DNA of 37,148 bases from JAYTJL01 sp964400155 (GCA_964400155.1 CAYNSQ010000005.1:1-37148); one strand, 5' to 3'; numbered from the stretch's first letter, positions 7,001 to 14,383 are shown. Notes: a model not told the origin generated them from the letters alone. Numbers and translations are program-made.

Positions 7001-7888
7001 CTATTTACTACCTTTCTGCCAGGCGTCCATGACTTGTCCAACGGTTGCCGTCCGAACATTGGTGTTGTATAGCAGTGCCATGTGATTTTGAAATTCTTCA
7101 GGATTAACGCTAAATTCATCACCACTTCGATCTATTTGGTGATATGTTAACACCAACCAACCATTGTTTTTCTTGGCGGCATCTATAAGTTTGGTCAACT
7201 CATACAAGGTAGTTGTTTCTCTAACAGAAAAGGAAACATAGTTGAGTGGTTTGAAAGTCTTACCAATATTGATTGCCTCCAACTCATTTGCGGCTGGGTC
7301 TCCTTCGGCGTTTTTCTGGCTACGGTAGTACTTGCCGATTGACTCTAAAGTGTGAGTATTGTATGCACCATATGGGGATGTAAATTCTTTAATTGGACCG
7401 AAATTCTTAGTTAAGACATCTTTGGATTCTTTTAACTGCTTGCTAAGTTCAGCTTCGTCCAACTGCGTTAAGTCTTTGTGATCAATAGTGTGTGAGCCTA
7501 CTTCATGACCTGCCAACTGCATTGACTTGATCTGTTTGATAGACATATATGAAGTATTCTCAAACACTCCACTTAGGACAAACTGGGTTGAGTGTATGCC
7601 ATACTTCTGCATAACTGGAAGTCCAGCTGTATAAACTGACTCCCAGCCGTCATCGAAAGTAACGGAAATAATTGGTTCATTAAATGGTTGTAGAGGTTGA
7701 TTGGACTTATCTGCATCACGAATCTGCATAGCAGAGACGTTAGTCACTTCTCGCGGGTCACCAGAAGCAACAGCCTTAAAAGCCCACCTAGCACTCAATA
7801 ATCCGGGAATAATAAAAACTGCGACCATAAGAAAAGACACTAGTTTCTTGGTTAGATTCCGTCTCGTCTTGCGATTTAACATATTCAT
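7001..7888 (-). CDS. membrane-anchored NodB-type polysaccharide deacetylase
   Basis: Carbohydrate esterase family 4 protein that removes N-acetyl groups from a surface glycan or peptidoglycan. An N-terminal signal anchor spans about residues 15-34. The catalytic domain shows SVTFDDGW (metal and base Asp79-Asp80), the zinc-binding HTIDH (His133, His137), SPYGAYN and LVLTYHQ. The start is placed at the ATG at 7888 because AGGGAG sits 5 nt upstream; a GTG at 7894 is possible in frame. It follows the LPNTG peptide by 45 bp and precedes the GT2 by 9 bp, so all three are probably one transcript from the promoter at 8130-8158. Confidence 0.93.
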   Translation of the reverse strand: MNMLNRKTRRNLTKKLVSFLMVAVFIIPGLLSARWAFKAVASGDPREVTNVSAMQIRDADKSNQPLQPFNEPIISVTFDDGWESVYTAGLPVMQKYGIHSTQFVLSGVFENTSYMSIKQIKSMQLAGHEVGSHTIDHKDLTQLDEAELSKQLKESKDVLTKNFGPIKEFTSPYGAYNTHTLESIGKYYRSQKNAEGDPAANELEAINIGKTFKPLNYVSFSVRETTTLYELTKLIDAAKKNNGWLVLTYHQIDRSGDEFSVNPEEFQNHMALLYNTNVRTATVGQVMDAWQKGSK

Positions 7889-7933
7889 TACCACTCCCTA
7901 GTGTCTTTAGGTGTTCTTTATGGCTAAACTTAT

Positions 7934-8095
7934 TTATTTATTGGCGTAGGCGTACAAACCGCCCCACACCAATAGACCAGCAAGCAAAGCAATTGCTAAT
8001 GTGACAAACACGTTCCCACCAGTGTTAGGCAACACAACAGCTGCTGTAGCTGTACTTGAAGTTGTAGCACCAAGAACTTGTCCTGTTCCAGACAT
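7934..8095 (-). CDS. 53-residue LPNTG sorting-signal membrane peptide
   Basis: A short gene missed by a 60-residue cut-off. The peptide starts MSGTGQVLGA, has a Ser/Thr/Ala-rich stretch, then LPNTGG at residues 22-27, a hydrophobic segment of about 20 residues and a short tail ending YAYANK. This is the layout of a sortase cell-wall sorting signal with almost no passenger domain. There is no classical N-terminal signal peptide. A GAGGA site lies 7 nt before the ATG, and a perfect consensus promoter lies 35 bp upstream. It heads an operon with a deacetylase and a GT2. It is a plausible substrate of the sortase at 4888-5757. The tail has only one Lys, weaker than a typical positively charged stop-transfer. 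Confidence 0.8.
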   Translation of the reverse strand: MSGTGQVLGATTSSTATAAVVLPNTGGNVFVTLAIALLAGLLVWGGLYAYANK

Positions 8096-8129
8096 ATCAG
8101 TTCCTCACAATTAACTTGATATTGACCTA

Positions 8130-8158
8130 ATTATAACCTGCCTTTAAATAATTGTCAA
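8130..8158 (-). promoter_or_regulatory. perfect consensus promoter of the LPNTG peptide operon
   Basis: Minus strand: TTGACA (8153-8158), a 17-bp spacer and TATAAT (8130-8135), an exact match to the housekeeping sigma consensus. Transcription would start near 8123 and give a leader of about 28 nt containing the GAGGA ribosome site. Confidence 0.9.
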
Positions 8159-8216
8159 GTACAAAAATACAACTTTGTAGTTTTTACAATAACATTAGCT
8201 TTTTATGTTTTTTTTA

Positions 8217-8246
8217 TTGACAAAAGATAGTAAAACGTTGTAATAT
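8217..8246 (+). promoter_or_regulatory. promoter of the large deacetylase
   Basis: Plus strand: TTGACA (8217-8222), 18-bp spacer, TAATAT (8241-8246). The leader is about 42 nt and contains AAAGGA 9 nt before the GTG start. It is back to back with the promoter at 8130-8158, separated by under 60 bp of A/T-rich DNA. Confidence 0.75.
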
Positions 8247-8294
8247 ATAGATAAGTTTTTAAATTTCAAGTGTTTTGAGAAAGGATTTTAAAAA

Positions 8295-10328
8295 GTGTCA
8301 CTAAATATCTTCAAGAAATTAGCTCTAGTCACAAGCGCACTGGCAATAATTGCCTCTACTGTTACACCGTTAACTTCTATTGCAACGGCAGCTGACACTA
8401 ACTTAATAGCCAATCCATCTGTTGAGACTGCCGATTCTACAGGTACTTCACCGCTTAACTGGAAGAAGGGTGGATGGGGTACAAATACATCAACACTGAG
8501 TTATAAAACAATTGAGGGTAAGACCGGTACAAAAAGTCTTTACGCTAGCATGACTGCTTACACCAGCGGTGACGCTAAATGGTATTTTAATAACGTATCA
8601 GTTAATCCTTCTCAGAAATATACATACACGGAAGCATATAAATCTAACGTATCAACAGATGTAACCATTCAATACACATCTACTACAGGAGTACTTTCTT
8701 ATGTATGGCTTGGTAATTTAGTGGCTAGCTCTACAGCTTACACCCCTGTAGCTTTTAGCTTTACTACACCTTCGAATGTCAAAACAATGACAGTCTTCCA
8801 TACTTTAAATAAAGTTGGTTGGCTACAAACAGATGATTTTAGCCTTACAGATAATTCAGCTGTCACTCCTCCACCTGCTACAGCTCCCACTGTTTCATTA
8901 AACTCTCCTCTTAACAACACTACCGTTAGTGGTACTGCGCAAGCTGTAAACGCTACAGTTAGTGCCGACACTATAGGGGTGCAATTCAAACTAGATGGAG
9001 TTAATGTTGGTTCAGAAGATACTTCAGCTCCATTCTCAACTTCATGGAACACTACAACAGCAATAAATGGGGCTCACACTGTTAGTGCAACCGCCCGTAA
9101 TGCCAGTGGCTTGACTGCAACTGCAACTGCTAATGTTACAGTACAAAACACTGTTGTAACTCCTCCACCAACTCCTGTACCTTCTGGTAGTAACTTGATT
9201 GCCAACCCTTCGTTCGAAAATTCAGCAATTGGCACCTCTCCAGATGGCTGGTCTAACGGTAGCTGGGGAACCAACACCGCAACCTTTACTTATCTAACAA
9301 CTGGCCACACTGGTAACAGAAGTGTCAAAACTACCATCAGCGGTTACAGTAATGGCGCTGCAAGTTGGCATTATCCAACAACTGCTGTTACTGCTGGTAA
9401 AACTTACAAGTACGAAAATTGGTATCAGTCAAATGTCGATACTGAAGTTGACGCTGAGGTCACCATGAATGATGGCAGTGTTCAGTACTTCTGGTTGGGT
9501 GCAGCAGTTGCCAGCACCAGCTGGACAAAATTTTCATCCACTTTTGTCCCCCCAGCTGGCGCTAAAAGTATAGTAATTTACCAACTTCTAGCAAAAAACG
9601 GTTATATAGTCTCTGACGATTACTCATTGAGTGCTTATACACCGGCACGACTCGGTAGGGCAATTGTCAGCTTAACCTTTGATGATGGCTGGAGAAGTAT
9701 TTACACGAACGGCTTACCGGTTCTTAAAAAATATGGTTTTGTCTCAACCCAATACCTTAACAGTCAACCAATCGTTGATGGTTATCCTGACTATATGACT
9801 TACCAAATGGTTAAAGACTTTGCCTCACAAGGAAGTGAACTTGCCTGGCACACCCGTACCCACGCTGATTTAACAAAACTGTCTGCTACTAAAATTAGAA
9901 CCGAACTTAGCATTCCGTCTAATTTTCTAACAGGAATTGGTCAACCATCATCAGTTTTCAAAAACTTTGCTACGCCATTTGGCGCATACAATGCAACTTC
10001 ATTGACTGAGATTAAGAAACTTTATGGTTCTCATCGAAGTACAGACGTTGGATTTAACAGCAAAGACAGTCTTGATGTCTACAATATCAAGGTTCAGAAC
10101 ATTACCAACACAACTACACCTGCACAAGTACAGACCTGGGTAAACCAGGCTATTGCCGATGGTACTTGGCTAGTTTTGGTATATCACGAAGTCACAGCAA
10201 ATGCTGAAGATCCAACCTACGCGGTAACTCCCACAAATCTTGATCTTGAGTTAAACTATATAAAACAGAGCGGAATAAGCGTACAAACAGTTCAACAAGC
10301 ATTAAATGAGATTAAAGCCCAACAGTAA
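8295..10328 (+). CDS. secreted multidomain polysaccharide deacetylase
   Basis: A 677-residue extracellular protein. Signal peptide at residues 1-33; first jelly-roll/CBM-like domain about 36-186 (NLIANPSVE...); Ig-like domain about 195-285 (PTVSLNSPLNNTTVSG...); second CBM-like domain about 297-448 (NLIANPSFE...), clearly a duplicate of the first; CE4/NodB domain about 452-677. Catalytic marks are LTFDDGW with Asp463-Asp464, the zinc motif HTRTH (His519, His523), TPFGAYN and LVLVYHE. The start codon is GTG with AAAGGA upstream. The CBM-like pair should hold the enzyme on a glycan. No LPxTG signal is present, so it is released or held by its glycan-binding domains. Confidence 0.92.
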   Translation: MSLNIFKKLALVTSALAIIASTVTPLTSIATAADTNLIANPSVETADSTGTSPLNWKKGGWGTNTSTLSYKTIEGKTGTKSLYASMTAYTSGDAKWYFNNVSVNPSQKYTYTEAYKSNVSTDVTIQYTSTTGVLSYVWLGNLVASSTAYTPVAFSFTTPSNVKTMTVFHTLNKVGWLQTDDFSLTDNSAVTPPPATAPTVSLNSPLNNTTVSGTAQAVNATVSADTIGVQFKLDGVNVGSEDTSAPFSTSWNTTTAINGAHTVSATARNASGLTATATANVTVQNTVVTPPPTPVPSGSNLIANPSFENSAIGTSPDGWSNGSWGTNTATFTYLTTGHTGNRSVKTTISGYSNGAASWHYPTTAVTAGKTYKYENWYQSNVDTEVDAEVTMNDGSVQYFWLGAAVASTSWTKFSSTFVPPAGAKSIVIYQLLAKNGYIVSDDYSLSAYTPARLGRAIVSLTFDDGWRSIYTNGLPVLKKYGFVSTQYLNSQPIVDGYPDYMTYQMVKDFASQGSELAWHTRTHADLTKLSATKIRTELSIPSNFLTGIGQPSSVFKNFATPFGAYNATSLTEIKKLYGSHRSTDVGFNSKDSLDVYNIKVQNITNTTTPAQVQTWVNQAIADGTWLVLVYHEVTANAEDPTYAVTPTNLDLELNYIKQSGISVQTVQQALNEIKAQQ

Positions 10329-11157
10329 AAGCAACAAATTTTCCAAGCCGGCTCACCCCGGACTGATATTCGTAGCTTTTATAGGGATCAACATTGTTAA
10401 CTTAGTTTTCGTGTTTGCTTTCTTAAGCCTATTTGACCAAAATACAACCTCTTTAGCAGTCGAAAAAAGTACAAAAACTTTAGCTGCAAAAAAGATTGTA
10501 AGGTTGCCAAAAACCAAACCTACCCCTACCCCTACACCTCCAACAGCACCAATAGACACTCCGCCACCACCTACCGAACTTCAATTTAGCCATTCTGGCG
10601 TTACCACTACGGTATTTTGGGTAGGTGAAGAAGCCTCGGCCGATAACAACAATATTCATAATAACTCAAGTGCATGGGTTGAAGATTGGTTGAATGCTTT
10701 TGGTGGTGTAGACAACCCGTCTGCCCGCAATGGTTATTTACCAACTGGTTTTACCCCTAAAGAGAACCCTTTCTACATTGCTCTGCCCTACAACGACCTA
10801 GATGAAAATGGCGTCCGAAAATCAACAGCTTCTAAATGTGGAGCAACCAGTTCAAAGTACTCTTGGTGTAAAAATTCTTGGGTTGCGGTACGATGCCAAG
10901 GAAAGGTAGCCTACGGTCAATGGGAAGACGCTGGGCCAAACGGAGAAGATGACGTAAATTATGTCTTTGGTAATGCATTACCCCTTAATCAATTTGATAC
11001 CAAAGCAGGTCTGGATGTTTCTCCGGCAATACGTGATTACTTGAGTTTGAGTGGGGAGAACAAATGTGATTGGACATTAGTTAACTTCGCCAATGTTCCT
11101 GATGGACCCTGGAAACAAATAATAACTTCTACCCCCAGCTACGAAGCTAGTCAATAA
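10306..11157 (+). CDS. membrane-anchored extracellular protein of unrecognised family
   Basis: A 283-residue type II membrane protein: basic N-terminus, one TM segment (about 20-42), a Lys-rich then Thr/Pro-rich linker (about 55-92, TPTPTPP repeats) and an extracellular domain of about 185 residues. The domain has four Cys that could form disulfides and blocks such as FYIALPYNDLDE, YGQWEDAGPNGEDD and AGLDVSPAIRDYL followed by VPDGPW. The last block recalls the DLSP-type turn of double-psi beta-barrel (RlpA/expansin-like) folds, but I cannot confirm this. Its start overlaps the deacetylase gene by 23 bp, so coupled expression and a role in the cell envelope are likely. Confidence 0.8.
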   Translation: MRLKPNSKSNKFSKPAHPGLIFVAFIGINIVNLVFVFAFLSLFDQNTTSLAVEKSTKTLAAKKIVRLPKTKPTPTPTPPTAPIDTPPPPTELQFSHSGVTTTVFWVGEEASADNNNIHNNSSAWVEDWLNAFGGVDNPSARNGYLPTGFTPKENPFYIALPYNDLDENGVRKSTASKCGATSSKYSWCKNSWVAVRCQGKVAYGQWEDAGPNGEDDVNYVFGNALPLNQFDTKAGLDVSPAIRDYLSLSGENKCDWTLVNFANVPDGPWKQIITSTPSYEASQ

Positions 11158-11187
11158 CCCCTTAAAATGATATAATTTGATCTGTTT

Positions 11188-11262
11188 GCGGGATTCGTAT
11201 AACGGCTAATATATAAGTTTTCCAAACTTAGGACGGGGGTTCGATTCCCCCATCCCGCACCA
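11188..11262 (+). tRNA. tRNA-Gly(UCC)
   Basis: Acceptor GCGGGAT/ATCCCGC, anticodon arm TAAGT-TTTCCAA-ACTTA (anticodon UCC), T arm GGGGG-TTCGATT-CCCCC, encoded CCA. The discriminator base is A73, whereas most bacterial tRNA-Gly I know carry U73. TATAAT at 11171-11176 followed by TTGATCTGTTT leads straight into the mature 5' end, resembling the other tRNA promoters here. Confidence 0.97.
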
Positions 11263-11278
11263 ATCAAATTGATAATAC

Positions 11279-12709
11279 CTACTTAGTTCTTCGTGCTATC
11301 GCAGATCGCAACGCACGATTAACGTCAATGTGTTCTGACAACTGTGGTTCGTGTGCTTCAAGTGATGTTACATGCTTATTTGTTCGATTAAGGAGTTCAA
11401 GTGGTAGGGCATCTAACCGTGCATCCAACATTGCCCAAGATAGTTCCTGATTTGCGTCACGTAATGAACTGTTAAAGTTTTCTACTGGCTTTAACAACTT
11501 ATCTTCCAGCTTAGTATATGCTTGGCATAAACTTGGGCTGTCTACTAGCTCTAATGGGAATGCGTCTATTTCTGGACAAGTTGGTGATGGATGAGCATTA
11601 TCGGCTTCGAGTGAACTTGTTAACGGTCCAACATCTACCGCTGTTAAAGGGTGATACAAGCCAGGCCATGCTTTTTCTTCATAGCCTTGTTCTATGCCTT
11701 TAAAATAAATTGGTACTTCTGCACCAGCTCTTGCTATGGCACCAATACCAAATTTAGCTAGGTTTACTGGCATTCCCAGGTTTCGAATGGCTTGAATCTT
11801 CAGTACACCTGGCTCAGCTTCTAAACCAGCATTTATCAGTAGTTGTGCTGACTCTCTTGCTGATTGAACATAGAACCAAGTACCTGGGTTGTGTATACAG
11901 ACAGGTTCACCTTCATCAATCCAACCAGTAACTTTTTTTACAAGGCTAGAATCATCCACTACATGGGTAAAGCGCCCAGCGGTACAAAGCATATTTCCCT
12001 TAGATGCCTTTAATGCAAGCAACATTTCTCCAGCCTTTTTTGATGAGGCGTATATATCTGGTGAATATGGCCTGGAAGCTTTACCGGTTGAAGCATATAT
12101 AAAATGACCAACCCCCACCGCCTCTGCGGTGTTGAGCATATTCTTCATACCCATAACATTAGTGCTAAGAGTGTGATATGCCCTGCCCTCTGCTTCGTGA
12201 TTATACTTATCGGCAGCAACATGGTAGACAATGTCTGGTTGAACTTGCTGCATAACTTCATCCAGTTTCAGACTGTCGCGGATATCTACCGACTTATACT
12301 CTACTCCAGCCAGTACTTGCTTTGGTAGCATTTTGCCACGACTAATACTCACTAATCGGGATGGGCTGAATGTACTTAACTCCCTAAGTAGAGCTGATCC
12401 AATTAGTCCTGTACCACCACTTACGAGTACGGTCTTACCGTTTATAAATGCAGCAACTTTTTCTGAAGGAATATCGAGATGGCGGTATTGGGTATTTTGA
12501 TAATAATCAAACTCTGAAATTCCTGCTTGTCCTTCCAGAGCAACTAATGTACGAGTAAGTTCATTAAGAGTTTCATACGAATCCATGTCAAGCTTCTCTA
12601 GACCAGGTTGTACGCTTTCAACCATACGAGAAATAACCTCACTAGAGGTCAAATAATCATAGCTAGCAACAGCCTCTGTCTGAGGCTTGAGTAGTTCAGC
12701 TGTACTCAT
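11279..12709 (-). CDS. NAD-dependent epimerase/dehydratase, CapD-like
   Basis: A 476-residue short-chain dehydrogenase-type nucleotide-sugar enzyme. The Rossmann NAD site is VLVSGGTGLIGSALL at about residues 94-108; VYHVAADKYNHEAE resembles the substrate strand of CapD/FlaA1-type 4,6-dehydratases; STGKAS and YASSKKAGE supply the Ser/Thr and YxxxK catalytic set. About 90 N-terminal residues precede the fold and about 130 follow it, longer than a plain SDR epimerase. Substrate unknown; a role in envelope glycan precursors is inferred from the neighbouring GT2 and deacetylases. It has its own perfect promoter with almost no leader. Confidence 0.82.
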   Translation of the reverse strand: MSTAELLKPQTEAVASYDYLTSSEVISRMVESVQPGLEKLDMDSYETLNELTRTLVALEGQAGISEFDYYQNTQYRHLDIPSEKVAAFINGKTVLVSGGTGLIGSALLRELSTFSPSRLVSISRGKMLPKQVLAGVEYKSVDIRDSLKLDEVMQQVQPDIVYHVAADKYNHEAEGRAYHTLSTNVMGMKNMLNTAEAVGVGHFIYASTGKASRPYSPDIYASSKKAGEMLLALKASKGNMLCTAGRFTHVVDDSSLVKKVTGWIDEGEPVCIHNPGTWFYVQSARESAQLLINAGLEAEPGVLKIQAIRNLGMPVNLAKFGIGAIARAGAEVPIYFKGIEQGYEEKAWPGLYHPLTAVDVGPLTSSLEADNAHPSPTCPEIDAFPLELVDSPSLCQAYTKLEDKLLKPVENFNSSLRDANQELSWAMLDARLDALPLELLNRTNKHVTSLEAHEPQLSEHIDVNRALRSAIARRTK

Positions 12710-12717
12710 TAAAGTGT

Positions 12718-12746
12718 ATTATAGCTTAATATTTGTGTTTTGTCAA
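12718..12746 (-). promoter_or_regulatory. perfect consensus promoter giving a near-leaderless epimerase mRNA
   Basis: Minus strand: TTGACA (12741-12746), 17-bp spacer, TATAAT (12718-12723). The ATG is at 12709, 8 nt past the -10, so transcription starting about 7 nt beyond the box would leave only about 2 nt of leader. Confidence 0.88.
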
Positions 12747-12812
12747 TTTAGTTATGTGTTATTATATGTTTGTTTACCTATTCTGGAAAAGTTTGTATTA
12801 TGAGCGTTGTAT

Positions 12813-12889
12813 GCCCCGGTAGCTCAGTTGGATAGAGCAGGAGACTTCTAAGCTCAAGGTCGCAGGTTCAAGTCCTGCCCGGGGTACCA
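12813..12889 (+). tRNA. tRNA-Arg(UCU)
   Basis: Acceptor GCCCCGG/CCGGGGU (G1-U72), D arm GCTC/GAGC, anticodon loop CTTCTAA (UCU, reads AGA), T arm GCAGG-TTCAAGT-CCTGC, A73 and encoded CCA. The anticodon stem GGAGA/GCTCA has only three central Watson-Crick pairs, with G-A mismatches at both ends, which is weak for a working tRNA. Its upstream element TATTATGAGCGTTGTAT is a poorer version of the shared tRNA motif. Confidence 0.9.
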
Positions 12890-12949
12890 GGTTTTGTTGA
12901 GACAAAGCAATATTCATTTCACAATTTACATTTTTCAATAAGAATAATG

Positions 12950-12968
12950 TATAATCACCTCTGTTGTT
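12950..12968 (+). promoter_or_regulatory. tRNA-His promoter: TATAAT plus CCTCTGTTG motif
   Basis: TATAAT (12950-12955) then CACCTCTGTTGTT and the mature tRNA-His 5' end at 12969. The first 11 bases after the box equal those of the tRNA-Arg(UCG) promoter at 80-97 on the other strand. The -35 candidate TTTACA (12925-12930) has a long 19-bp spacer. Confidence 0.7.
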
Positions 12969-13046
12969 GGCGAACGTAGCTCAGTTGGTTAGAGCGCCGG
13001 GTTGTGGTCCCGGAGGTCGTGGGTTCAATTCCCATCGTTCGCCCCA
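12969..13046 (+). tRNA. tRNA-His(GUG)
   Basis: Eight-pair acceptor GGCGAACG/CGTTCGCC including the encoded G-1 typical of tRNA-His, D arm GCTC/GAGC, anticodon arm CCGGG-TTGTGGT-CCCGG (anticodon GUG), T loop TTCAATT, encoded CCA. The VIT-family gene starts 8 nt after the CCA. Confidence 0.97.
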
Positions 13047-13054
13047 TATAATTC

Positions 13055-13588
13055 ATGAGTATCAAATCAATCAATCCATTTGAATGGGCTAGTCAACCAA
13101 AGGCTAAGCCAAATAATGCCAGTAATAACGACTTTATTTTGCAAACAGTTCAGCCAGGACTGCTTGGGCTAATGGATGGGTCAATTTCTACTCTTGCCCC
13201 AATCTTTGCCGCCGCCTTTGCCACTAAAGACCCCCATGTTGCCTTTGTTATAGGTGCCTCTGCAGCAGTTGGTGCTGCCATCAGCATGGGTATTGCTGAA
13301 GCCATGAGCGATGATGGTAAGTTAACTGGTCGCGGACACCCTTTTAGACGGGGGGTCATTGTTGGAGTGATGACATTTTTGGGTGGGATTTTCCACACTA
13401 TTCCCTTCTTAATCTCAAATATCCAAGTTGCACTTACAATTGCCTACTTAGTAGTAGGCATAGAACTTCTACTAATTGCCTACGTGCGTTATCGCTATTT
13501 TGATATGAAGTTCTGGTTGTCTGTAGTACAAGTAATTATTGGTGGCGGACTGGTATTTGCAGCCGGAATAATGATTGGCTCGGCCTAA
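13055..13588 (+). CDS. VIT1/CCC1-family membrane transporter
   Basis: A 177-residue protein with about five TM segments. The VIT-family start block (VQPGLLGLMDGSISTLAPIF), the SAAVGAAISMGIAEAMSDDG segment with its acidic residue, and PFRRGVIVGVMTFLGGIFHTIPFL match the Fe2+/Mn2+ vacuolar-transporter family, which in bacteria exports or stores metal. The cytoplasmic metal-binding loop of eukaryotic VIT1 is short here. The ATG lies 8 nt after the tRNA-His CCA with no Shine-Dalgarno site, so it is probably expressed from the tRNA transcript after 3' processing. The 3' end overlaps the next gene (opposite strand) by 4 bp. Confidence 0.85.
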   Translation: MSIKSINPFEWASQPKAKPNNASNNDFILQTVQPGLLGLMDGSISTLAPIFAAAFATKDPHVAFVIGASAAVGAAISMGIAEAMSDDGKLTGRGHPFRRGVIVGVMTFLGGIFHTIPFLISNIQVALTIAYLVVGIELLLIAYVRYRYFDMKFWLSVVQVIIGGGLVFAAGIMIGSA

Positions 13589-14232
13589 ATAGCAATATAT
13601 AGTCCTGCTATTACAGCTAATGGTATTACTACATTGTCTAGTCCGTATCCGGATATATTTTCCAAAATTGTTAGAATCGGCGGTAGAAAAAGCAGGACAG
13701 AAATATAACTGGCAAAACTAATATCCTGGTATGCACATATTGCTCCCGCACCAAGCAAATACAGAGATACTATCCAAAATGTCATTGATCCAATTAAAGT
13801 TTTGGTCTGACCGAATACCTTGTACTTGGTTTTTCGTCCGAATTCTTTACCAACAATTGCAGCAAGGCCATCAGCTAAAGCGAGGTGCAACATTGCTAAG
13901 GCAAAGAATAGTTTTACATCAGTGAAAGCCGCACAAAGAATTATTGCCACGGCAAAGCAAACGTCTCCGTAGCCCCTGTCTTCGTGACCATGGGAAAAAT
14001 GTAATTTGATAATTGATAGACGATTTAAAATTACGCCAACAAGCATCAATATTCCTAACAAACCAATAGTCTCCCAGCTTAATATCCATGGCCAGGTTGC
14101 TACAAACATCCCTACTCCAATATGGGCAAATTTACGCTGAGCTTCTCCCGAGATAATTTTTTTTTGCCATAATACTTCGGCCACACCCAAAATTATCCCA
14201 ACCCCAACAAGACACAAAATAGCCTCAAGCAT
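13585..14232 (-). CDS. phytol/dolichol-kinase-like CTP-dependent membrane kinase
   Basis: A 215-residue protein with about six or seven TM segments. Family marks: RKFAHIGVGMF near residue 35, RGYGDVCFA, and the CTP-site-like ADGLAAIVGKEFGR followed by GQTKTLIGS, then LENISGYGLDNVVIPL near the C-terminus. Relatives (SEC59, VTE5, DGK1) phosphorylate polyprenols, phytol or diacylglycerol with CTP. A role in polyprenyl-phosphate supply for envelope synthesis is possible but the substrate is not readable. A TACAAT at 14240-14245 places the transcription start at about the ATG itself. Confidence 0.82.
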   Translation of the reverse strand: MLEAILCLVGVGIILGVAEVLWQKKIISGEAQRKFAHIGVGMFVATWPWILSWETIGLLGILMLVGVILNRLSIIKLHFSHGHEDRGYGDVCFAVAIILCAAFTDVKLFFALAMLHLALADGLAAIVGKEFGRKTKYKVFGQTKTLIGSMTFWIVSLYLLGAGAICAYQDISFASYISVLLFLPPILTILENISGYGLDNVVIPLAVIAGLYIAI

Positions 14233-14343
14233 TTTTATTATTGTACCTCATTTTTAAATTTATCACTTACTTCTCTAAGAAATGATACTTAGCAGATACA
14301 GATTAAAAGGCTTAGTTCGGTATCATAAAAATTCAGATTCCAA

Positions 14344-14380
14344 ATAAAAAATACGACTCCCGATAAAGGTAGTCGTATTT
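14344..14380 (-). terminator. intrinsic terminator of the tRNA-Pro/structured RNA unit
   Basis: A perfect 10-bp stem (14349-14358 with 14371-14380) with a 12-base loop is followed on the minus strand by a run of T. It lies a few bases downstream of the tRNA-Pro 3' copy (CCA at 14384-14386). The rest of the 14233-14343 spacer holds only the upstream gene's start signals. Confidence 0.85.
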
Positions 14381-14383
14381 CTA

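Noticed and set aside
13047..13052. TATAAT just before the VIT-family gene
   Set aside because: It ends 2 nt before the ATG, so transcription would start inside the gene; no suitable later start codon fits the family N-terminus.
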